DNA of 5,187 nucleotides. Origin: a bacterium. Its GTDB lineage: Bacteria > Cyanobacteriota > Vampirovibrionia > Obscuribacterales > Obscuribacteraceae. Both the position numbers and the translations under genes were made by a program. The stretch spans positions 1 through 5,187 of the forward strand of contig JAUIJG010000379.1 in assembly GCA_030431355.1 (NCBI GenBank). The letters are read 5' to 3'. The notes under the pieces were generated by a model. The model saw only the letters and a program-made list of their open reading frames with translations. It was not told the DNA's origin and ran no database searches. Shown piece by piece: positions 1 through 4,556 of the stretch (its first letter is position 1; each line of letters opens with the position of its first letter).

Positions 1-969
1 GACTTCGCCACCTTTCTGGTCAAAAGCGGAAATTTCGCCAAAGACCATGTTTTGCTTCTTTTAAATGAAGACGCGACAAAACACAACATACTTTCCTGCC
101 TGGCTGACACATGGCTGCCCAAGAGAGTCCTGGACGACGACCTGGTCGTAATCTATGCCTCAACCCATGGCAGTCCCAAAGAGATTGATGTCGGCGGCGA
201 CAACTTCTTAATCGCCCATGACACAAAGAGGGACGAACTCTTCACCACAGGAATCAAACTCCAGGATCTTGCCCCAACGATAAAACAGAGAACACACTGT
301 GATCGAGTCGTCCTTATCCTCGACGCCTGCAACAGCGGAGCAGCTAAAGCCGGCGGTAAAGGATTATTCCGAACCACTAATTTTGACGTTGGTGCTCTTG
401 CCGGTAAAGGTCAGATTGTAATCAGCTCTTCGGATGCCAACCAGCGCTCCTGGGAATCCAAAAGATACAAAAACGGGGTATTCACTCGCTCCCTGATTGA
501 AGTTCTGGAGAAGAGTAAAGAGACCGATACCGCAGACCTGGATCATGCCTTCGACAAGCTCAAGGATGAAGTTCAATCTGAGGTGCGTTTTGACAGACAG
601 GCTTTTCAAACACCTGTAATGCGCAGCCAGTGGCAGGGCGATCCCTTGAAACTGACAGCCAAACCTGTCTCGCCACGCTCCGTTAACGCGGACACAAAGC
701 ATCCATTCATCTACGAAAAGATAATCAACAAGCCGGACACTCCGCCCCAGAAGAAAGTCACCCAGATTAAAGCGACTACCAGACCCGCAACTCAAACGGT
801 CAGTAGTCCTGAGACAAGGCCGACGACCCAGCTTCCATCAACCCAGAACACCAGCTCCAGCCCGCAAATCATCATCAGGTCGGAACCGCAACCTAAACCA
901 AAGAAACCAATTGTGGTACCAGCCGGAAAAGAAGCAGACCTCTGGTTCAAATTCAAGAATCGCAACTGA
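1..969 (+). CDS. Caspase-like (peptidase C14 / metacaspase-type) protease, 5'-truncated by window edge
   Basis: The frame is open from base 1, so the true start lies upstream and 322 C-terminal residues are visible. Residues 1-215 look like a caspase fold. A hydrophobic strand (LVVIYASTHG) ends in the presumed catalytic His56 (codon 166-168). It is followed by a segment like the family's 'yLlp.D' region (NFLIAHDT). A second strand ends in LILDACNSG, with the presumed nucleophile Cys110 (codon 328-330). Next come an SSSD...RSWES stretch, NGVFTRSLIEVL and a QTPVM motif, all typical of bacterial C14 proteins. His precedes Cys in the order expected of a caspase dyad. The motif before His is STHG rather than the commoner SGHG. 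Residues from about 217 to the end form a low-complexity Pro/Thr/Ser/Lys tail, probably disordered, ending in a short conserved-looking KEADLWFKFKNRN. The family cleaves proteins after specific residues; the target here is unknown. Any N-terminal signal or regulatory domain is outside the window. Family assignment is confident, cellular role is not. Confidence 0.85.
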   Translation, partial: DFATFLVKSGNFAKDHVLLLLNEDATKHNILSCLADTWLPKRVLDDDLVVIYASTHGSPKEIDVGGDNFLIAHDTKRDELFTTGIKLQDLAPTIKQRTHCDRVVLILDACNSGAAKAGGKGLFRTTNFDVGALAGKGQIVISSSDANQRSWESKRYKNGVFTRSLIEVLEKSKETDTADLDHAFDKLKDEVQSEVRFDRQAFQTPVMRSQWQGDPLKLTAKPVSPRSVNADTKHPFIYEKIINKPDTPPQKKVTQIKATTRPATQTVSSPETRPTTQLPSTQNTSSSPQIIIRSEPQPKPKKPIVVPAGKEADLWFKFKNRN

Positions 970-994
970 AGCTTGTTTCAGCCCGCCGGAAATC

Positions 995-2596
995 TCAGTG
1001 CCCGGACCTAAGTGAAGAGGGCAGCGGATAATCCGGCGCGATCTTATCCACCAGCCCCAGAACCTTTTTCAGAGCTTCTTCTTCTCCATTGGCTTGCAAT
1101 AGCAAGGCTATACCCACGAGCGAGTTTGCATCCCTTGGACTGCAGGCAAGAGCCTTTTCAAGATTTGCTCTTACCAGTTCTGACTTGCCCAGAGCTTGAT
1201 TGACCCGGGCGGCAAGCAGATAAACCCAGGGATTGCCCGGCATGGTCTCGCTACATCGCTTTAGTATGTTTTGAGAGAGCGCATACTCTTTACGCTTCAA
1301 CCTCACCTCTGCCATCAAAAGCAGCGTATCTCCATTGCAAGAGCGCTCCAGAGCCATTTTGGCCATGCGTAGAGCTTTGTGATTCTCACCAAGAGCCAGA
1401 TAAATTCGACTCCCGACGATCAACCTGTAAGTAAGATTCTCTCCATAAACTAACTTCTCCGGACTGACAGCCAGGTTGCTTATCTCCCGGTGCCCTTTGC
1501 CCGCCAATCCTTCTAGAAGGTGCCCATGAGCAAGTAAACAGCGCGCCATGAACAGATCTTTCTGGCTATGGCCGGATTCCCTGGCAGTGATCAAACGAGC
1601 AATTTTAATGGCTTCATGGACACGCCCCACACGCAAATCCAGATCGGCTTTGTTAAGCAGAGCGGCGGAATTGTATGGATCTATTTTTAAAGCGCCCTGG
1701 AGCAATTTTTCGGCTTTCTCGAACTCTCTTCTTTGAAGGTCTAAATAAGCAAGGCTTACCTTCGCTTCCACATAGTCAGGCTTCCAGCCCAACGCCTTCT
1801 CCCAGTTTCCTTTTGCTTCGACAAAATCTCCCCGATTAAACTGAGATCCGGCAAGACCGTGCCAACCAGGAGCGAAAGTGGGATCCAGTCCTACAGAGAA
1901 AGCAAAAGATTTCTCCGCGTCAGCAAAGCGTGACTGTCGATACTCTTGCAAACCTTCATTGTAAGCGTAGAGAACGCAAGCTTTTCGCACCAGAAACATG
2001 CTCACTCCAAAAGCGATGATCACGGAGAGAAGCAAGCGCTGGAAAGAGACAAATTTATAAATCCTTCGAACCGATTCACTTTTCTCCGGAGGAAAACATA
2101 GAAAAGCCCAGTGTTCAGCTTCCATGCCATACTTTCGCAACAACAATTCCTTAGTCAATGCCTTGAAAGTCGGAGCATCAAAAAAGTACGAAGGAATATA
2201 TAAAGGAACAGCTAGATTCCTGAGAAATTCAGGACCGCCAACGATTCTCTTAAAGAGAGAGAGTCTGTAAACAGTGGAATCGTAAGAGAATAGAGTCGTG
2301 AATGTGTATTCGGGTTCCAGCGCCACGGCGGCAATTGAGCTGAAAGGAACAAACCTTCCGTATCTCCACAGCTTCAGTCCTTTCTCCGAAAAAAATACGC
2401 CACCGGCAATTAATCGCATAACCTGAAGCAGGCCAAGACAGAAGAGAAACCAGGAAATAAGCGCCGTTGTCCAGCATGCCACCAGTTTTAGAATCCAGGA
2501 AGTCACTGTGGAAACGGAAGGAATTAATGCAACTGCATCTGGTATCGCCATAACGGTGGCGACAACCACCGCCGACTTCAGTGCAAAAATCGACAT
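995..2596 (-). CDS. Membrane-anchored tetratricopeptide-repeat (TPR) protein with possible PH-like domain
   Basis: A 533-residue protein. The N-terminus is hydrophobic: a possible segment at 5-25, a clear one at about 38-64 and a third at about 187-204 (LLLSVIIAFGVSMFLV). Residues 66-165 are soluble-looking, with GLKLWRYGRFVPFSSIAAV followed by VYRLSLF and YIPSYFFD. This alternating pattern resembles bacterial PH-like (bPH) domains, but that is inference. From about residue 209 to the end there are roughly eight TPR-like units of about 34 residues. Clear ones are at 209-242, 243-276 (with NRGDFVEAKGNWEKAL), 277-310 (with RREFEKAEKLLQGALKIDP), 311-340, 390-422, 424-456, 457-490 and 491-522. 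TPRs are protein-binding scaffolds, so an assembly or docking role at the membrane is likely; no catalytic motif is seen. ATG at 2596 is the first ATG after an upstream in-frame stop, and it lacks a good Shine-Dalgarno. The gene converges on the caspase-like gene with a 25-bp gap and no obvious terminator between them. Confidence 0.8.
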   Translation of the reverse strand: MSIFALKSAVVVATVMAIPDAVALIPSVSTVTSWILKLVACWTTALISWFLFCLGLLQVMRLIAGGVFFSEKGLKLWRYGRFVPFSSIAAVALEPEYTFTTLFSYDSTVYRLSLFKRIVGGPEFLRNLAVPLYIPSYFFDAPTFKALTKELLLRKYGMEAEHWAFLCFPPEKSESVRRIYKFVSFQRLLLSVIIAFGVSMFLVRKACVLYAYNEGLQEYRQSRFADAEKSFAFSVGLDPTFAPGWHGLAGSQFNRGDFVEAKGNWEKALGWKPDYVEAKVSLAYLDLQRREFEKAEKLLQGALKIDPYNSAALLNKADLDLRVGRVHEAIKIARLITARESGHSQKDLFMARCLLAHGHLLEGLAGKGHREISNLAVSPEKLVYGENLTYRLIVGSRIYLALGENHKALRMAKMALERSCNGDTLLLMAEVRLKRKEYALSQNILKRCSETMPGNPWVYLLAARVNQALGKSELVRANLEKALACSPRDANSLVGIALLLQANGEEEALKKVLGLVDKIAPDYPLPSSLRSGH

Positions 2597-2742
2597 TGCT
2601 TGAGAATCATATTTGAATTCTTGACTTGGAATTTTAATAGCGCTCGAACTTATCTAGAGAAAAAGAACCAGGAATCTGAAATCGGACTATTTTGATATCT
2701 AGGCTACAAAATAAAACTTATTGCCGTCTAACCTCTTCCCCA

Positions 2743-2771
2743 AACATTAAACACCTGGTAGATTTAATGTT
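2743..2771. repeat. Perfect 9-bp inverted repeat, 11-nt spacer
   Basis: Arms AACATTAAA (2743-2751) and TTTAATGTT (2763-2771) are exact reverse complements separated by 11 bases. The AT-rich arms and lack of a following T-run argue against a terminator. An operator for a dimeric regulator, or a hairpin in a long leader, is more likely. Its midpoint is about 160 bp upstream of the TPR gene start and about 250 bp upstream of the regulator start. Confidence 0.6.
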
Positions 2772-2790
2772 CTACAGTTAAGGTCACTTG

Positions 2791-2811
2791 TCATATGGTC
2801 TGTACATATGA
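2791..2811. repeat. 7-bp inverted repeat, operator-like
   Basis: Arms TCATATG (2791-2797) and CATATGA (2805-2811) are exact reverse complements with a 7-bp spacer. The half-site centres are 14 bp apart and the whole dyad is 21 bp, a size common for helix-turn-helix dimer operators. CATATG is itself palindromic, so the element can equally be read as two direct copies. No factor can be named. Confidence 0.5.
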
Positions 2812-2882
2812 ATGGAGTGTAAGGAGTAGCCCTGTTGCTACAAAGGGAAATCCTTTAACCCAAATGACCTATAAATGTAGAA

Positions 2883-2902
2883 ATAGCTAGACATCTAGTT
2901 AT
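2883..2902. repeat. 20-bp near-perfect dyad with CTAGA/TCTAG core
   Basis: The core CTAGA (2887-2891) and TCTAG (2894-2898) flank a 2-bp centre. The symmetry extends outward after one mismatched pair to ATA (2883-2885) and TAT (2900-2902). The centre is too small for a stable RNA loop, so a DNA-binding site is the likelier reading. It lies 6 bp before the tandem direct repeat at 2909-2928. Confidence 0.5.
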
Positions 2903-2908
2903 CAACAT

Positions 2909-2928
2909 CTGAATATGACTGAATATGG
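2909..2928 (+). promoter_or_regulatory. Tandem 10-bp direct repeat, candidate OmpR/PhoB-family binding site
   Basis: Two head-to-tail copies, CTGAATATGA and CTGAATATGG, differ only in the last base and have a period of exactly 10 bp, about one helical turn. OmpR/PhoB-family regulators typically bind as head-to-tail dimers to direct repeats of 10-11 bp period. The repeat lies about 78 bp upstream of the annotated start of a regulator of that family. Autoregulation is therefore a reasonable inference, though the binder is not shown by the sequence. Confidence 0.55.
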
Positions 2929-2939
2929 CGGTTAAACCG
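2929..2939. repeat. Short palindrome CGGTT-A-AACCG
   Basis: An 11-bp palindrome with a single central base directly abuts the tandem direct repeat. It may be part of the same composite regulatory site. Short enough that chance is possible. Confidence 0.3.
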
Positions 2940-3000
2940 TTTATTAGAACTCCTCCCAATGATCTAATCTGCCACTTCAAAGGCAGTTAATAATCAGGCC

Positions 3001-3032
3001 GGAGTATGAAACGGATTCAACGGGGGTTAATG
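3001..3032 (+). promoter_or_regulatory. Start region of the response regulator: two possible start codons
   Basis: The ATG at 3006 follows GGAG (3001-3004) with only one base between, too close for normal Shine-Dalgarno use. The in-frame ATG at 3030 follows GGGGG (3022-3026) with three bases between, also short. A GTG at 3039 is a third option. An in-frame TAA at 2991-2993 limits extension. Because the receiver domain begins only around residue 22 of the long form, all three starts leave the protein functional. Confidence 0.4.
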
Positions 3033-3740
3033 CAAATCGTGGCAACAGGAAATGATGCGAATTCGCTAAAGATTCTGATTATTGAGGACGATGTAAATAT
3101 CGCTCGTCTAATCGAATTGGAATTGGGATATGAGGGTTACCAGGTATCTGTAGCTCACGAAGGAAACCAGGGTCTAGACCTTTTCAAAAAAGATCAGCCT
3201 GATCTGGTCCTTCTAGACGTTATGCTCCCGGGTCTTGACGGAGTAGAGGTCTGCAAGCGATTGAGACAGATGTCCAAGGTTCCTGTAATCATGCTCACAG
3301 CTAAAGACGGCGTGCAGGACAGAGTAGTAGGACTGGATAGCGGCGCAGACGACTATCTGACCAAGCCCTTCGCCACAGAAGAGCTGCTGGCTAGAATCCG
3401 GGCTGTGATGAGACGGAAGCCCCAGGAAGGTATCCTCACCTACGCCGATCTATGGATGGACCAGCTCAACCGTGTGGTTAAGCGTGGTGAAAGACAGCTA
3501 GATTTGAGAGCTAAAGAATTCGACCTCTTGAGACTCTTTATGCAATACCCGGAGCAAGTACTTTCTCGGGAATTTATTTTCGATAAAGTATGGGGCTATG
3601 ATTTCATCGGTGAATCCAACGTTATCGAAGTGTATATCCGATACCTCCGCTCCAAACTGGAAGATGGCAATCAGAAACGCCTGATCCAGACCGTTAGAGG
3701 AGAGGGTTATGTCCTCAGAGAGGAAGACTCATCCAGATAG
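3006..3740 (+). CDS. Two-component response regulator, OmpR/PhoB family (receiver + winged helix)
   Basis: A 244-residue transcription factor switched by phosphorylation. The receiver domain spans about 22-136. It has the acidic pocket E27/D28/D29 (IIEDD), phospho-acceptor D71 (LLDVMLPG), switch T98 (MLTAKD), Y117 and K120-P121 (DDYLTKPF). A short linker leads to a winged-helix DNA-binding domain at about 141-240, with LRAKEFDLLRLF, the recognition-helix region ESNVIEVYIRYLRSKLE and the C-terminal hairpin QTVRGEGYVL. All residues needed for phosphorylation and DNA binding are present and the length is normal for the family. The first 20 residues are an unusual extension and may be untranslated if the ATG at 3030 is used. 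No histidine kinase is adjacent and a terminator follows, so it is an orphan within this window. The 10-bp tandem repeat upstream suggests autoregulation. The regulon is unknown, so I give no gene symbol. Confidence 0.95.
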   Translation: MKRIQRGLMQIVATGNDANSLKILIIEDDVNIARLIELELGYEGYQVSVAHEGNQGLDLFKKDQPDLVLLDVMLPGLDGVEVCKRLRQMSKVPVIMLTAKDGVQDRVVGLDSGADDYLTKPFATEELLARIRAVMRRKPQEGILTYADLWMDQLNRVVKRGERQLDLRAKEFDLLRLFMQYPEQVLSREFIFDKVWGYDFIGESNVIEVYIRYLRSKLEDGNQKRLIQTVRGEGYVLREEDSSR

Positions 3741-3843
3741 GAAGAGGAAGGCTCTGTGACTGAGTAAGCCTCAAACGGAGAGATTACAGCCGGGACTACT
3801 TAAATCCCCCCCGTTTTTAAGCCGGACTAATAAAACCGTTATC

Positions 3844-3870
3844 AAGCACCCCGCCAAGGGGTGCTTTTTT
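3844..3870 (+). terminator. Rho-independent terminator of the response regulator
   Basis: A perfect 9-bp stem, AAGCACCCC (3844-3852) with GGGGTGCTT (3858-3866), has a 5-nt loop GCCAA and runs into six T residues (3865-3870). The GC-rich base of the stem and the T-run are on the + strand only, so it terminates rightward transcription from the regulator, whose stop is about 100 bp upstream. Confidence 0.9.
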
Positions 3871-3956
3871 CTTGGAAAGAAAAGCGAAAATCCCTCCAAA
3901 TCAAGGAATATCAAAACTTCTCATGGTGGAATTCCCACTGACATCAATAAATGAAA

Positions 3957-3983
3957 GCCAAGAAAAACATAAAGGGCCTTGGC
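3957..3983. repeat. Inverted repeat GCCAAG-N15-CTTGGC overlapping a -35 box
   Basis: Arms GCCAAG (3957-3962) and CTTGGC (3978-3983) are exact reverse complements. The right arm covers most of the predicted -35 element of the promoter at 3979-4008. A regulator binding here would be placed to block or recruit RNA polymerase. Six-base arms with a 15-base spacer could also arise by chance. Confidence 0.3.
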
Positions 3984-4008
3984 AAATTCGTGAATGTAAC
4001 GTTATGAT
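3979..4008 (+). promoter_or_regulatory. Predicted sigma70-type promoter for the small gene
   Basis: A -35 box TTGGCA (3979-3984, five of six consensus bases) and a -10 box TATGAT (4003-4008, five of six) are separated by 18 bp, within the normal range. Transcription would start near 4015, giving a leader of about 90 nt before the ATG at 4108. The -10 lies inside a small palindrome, GTTAT-G-ATAAC (4001-4011). This is the best promoter match in the window. Confidence 0.65.
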
Positions 4009-4015
4009 AACTAGC

Positions 4016-4065
4016 GTCGAAGCAAATCAAGATTCGACTGAGCGGCAAAGTCCGAGGAGCGGACT
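4016..4065 (+). promoter_or_regulatory. Structured 5' leader with two hairpins, the second presenting AGGAG in its loop
   Basis: Hairpin 1 pairs GTCGAA (4016-4021) with TTCGAC (4033-4038) around an 11-nt loop. Hairpin 2 pairs AGTCCG (4049-4054) with CGGACT (4060-4065) around the 5-nt loop AGGAG. Both stems are perfect and lie between the predicted transcription start and the ribosome binding site. A GGA in a hairpin loop is the typical presentation of CsrA/RsmA-type binding sites, but no such protein is visible here. It matches no riboswitch class I can recognise. Confidence 0.45.
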
Positions 4066-4093
4066 GAAAAACACTGCCCTCCAGGAAACCATT

Positions 4094-4099
4094 AAGGGA
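4094..4099 (+). promoter_or_regulatory. Ribosome binding site of the small gene
   Basis: AAGGGA lies 8 bases before the ATG at 4108, close to ideal spacing. It is the clearest Shine-Dalgarno in the window and decides the start, since the later in-frame Met17 has none. CCCT at 4077-4080 could pair weakly with AGGG at 4095-4098. Confidence 0.75.
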
Positions 4100-4107
4100 T
4101 CAGAACC

Positions 4108-4380
4108 ATGCTTACAACAGCACCTAGCAATATATTTGCCAACGAAGTGACAGCGATGCCCCAGGACGGCAGCGCCTGGCTGGATAGATTCAGCATTCCG
4201 GATTCCCTTCAGTCCCACTCCCATGAGCTTGAAGCTCTGTTGAACAAAGTATTTAAAAACTGCCCGGTAACCGACCAGAATATCGAACTGGCAAAACAGC
4301 TTGCTATCAACTGGTGTACCTCCAAGTGCAAAGAGCTGGACATTCCAGCTGAAGCCAACATCGCCGAGCTGACTCGCTAG
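4108..4380 (+). CDS. Small hypothetical protein (90 aa)
   Basis: I do not recognise this protein. It is supported as a gene by a well-placed Shine-Dalgarno, a good upstream promoter, a strong downstream terminator and a protein-like composition. It has no signal peptide or membrane segment, so it is probably cytoplasmic. The first 25 residues look flexible. Two helices are likely, around residues 34-51 (LQSHSHELEALLNKVFK) and 56-77 (ending in INWCTSKCKEL), followed by a short acidic tail (IPAEANIAELTR). There are three cysteines (C52, C70, C74); C70 and C74 form a CxxxC within a predicted helix, which could bind metal or respond to redox state, but this is speculation. It forms a single-gene transcription unit between the regulator and the convergent gyrA. 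A small regulatory or protein-interaction role is possible. Confidence that it is coding is fair; function is unknown. Confidence 0.65.
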   Translation: MLTTAPSNIFANEVTAMPQDGSAWLDRFSIPDSLQSHSHELEALLNKVFKNCPVTDQNIELAKQLAINWCTSKCKELDIPAEANIAELTR

Positions 4381-4473
4381 AGAGTCAATTAGCCGGGGAT
4401 AAGCTCAGGTTAGGGACAGACCCAGCGGATCTCAGACCAGAGATAGGCAACCTTGAACAAAGTATTGAATTTT

Positions 4474-4508
4474 AAAAGACGCACCATCAAGGGATGATGC
4501 GTCTTTTT
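4474..4508. terminator. Strong, probably bidirectional terminator between small gene and gyrA
   Basis: Arms AAAAGACGCA (4474-4483) and TGCGTCTTTT (4498-4507) pair perfectly. After one C-A mismatch the stem continues as CATC/GATG (4485-4488, 4493-4496) around an AAGG loop. A T-run (4504-4508) follows on the + strand, and the A-run at 4474-4477 gives a matching U-run on the - strand. The element sits between convergent genes, 93 bp after the small gene and 48 bp after the gyrA stop, so it likely serves both. Confidence 0.85.
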
Positions 4509-4556
4509 GCATTTATTCAAGAGGAAGATTGAAAACCTTCAGACCCTGCCTGGGCT

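Larger units (their letters stand above)
2597..3005. other. Divergent intergenic region rich in symmetric elements
   Basis: This 409-bp non-coding stretch separates the start of the minus-strand TPR gene from the start of the plus-strand response regulator, so it should contain both promoters. It is AT-richer than the genes and stops interrupt every frame. It holds two clear dyads (2743-2771, 2791-2811), a tight dyad (2883-2902), a tandem direct repeat (2909-2928) and a short palindrome (2929-2939), listed separately. A minor AAAGG/CCTTT hairpin lies at 2842-2856. A TATAAA at 2870-2875 has no convincing -35 at the right distance. I could not assign a sigma70 promoter for either gene with confidence. 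Confidence 0.75.
3741..4107. other. Intergenic region between regulator and small gene
   Basis: A 367-bp stretch with no supported gene. It starts with the regulator's 3' untranslated region, which includes an imperfect direct repeat (AGCCGGGACTA at 3788-3798, AGCCGGACTA at 3820-3829) flanking a CTTAAA/TTTAAG inverted repeat. It then holds the terminator at 3844-3870, a promoter at 3979-4008 and a structured leader for the next gene. A long reading frame at 3872-4150 is judged spurious. Confidence 0.75.

Noticed and set aside
364..795. 143-codon minus-strand frame inside the caspase-like gene
   Set aside because: It lies opposite a clearly conserved coding frame, has no family signature and no ribosome binding site.
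2870..2875. TATAAA as a -10 box for the response regulator
   Set aside because: No acceptable -35 hexamer occurs 16-18 bp upstream, so a promoter call would rest on one hexamer.
2795..2890. 31-codon open frame in the divergent intergenic region
   Set aside because: No well-spaced Shine-Dalgarno, no recognisable protein pattern, and it overlaps dyad elements that look regulatory.
3788..3829. Imperfect direct repeat AGCCGGGACTA / AGCCGGACTA as part of a mobile element or array
   Set aside because: There are only two copies, no regular spacer series and no transposase nearby. It is more likely incidental structure in the 3' untranslated region.
4041..4065. Resemblance of GCAAAGTCCG to the RNase P RNA conserved core
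   Set aside because: Only a few bases match, the rest of the RNase P RNA architecture is missing, and the segment forms a simple hairpin.
3872..4150. 92-codon open frame on the + strand starting at TTG
   Set aside because: The start is at the end of the terminator T-run with no ribosome binding site. It crosses the predicted promoter and leader and overlaps the better-supported small gene in another frame. Its composition is not protein-like.
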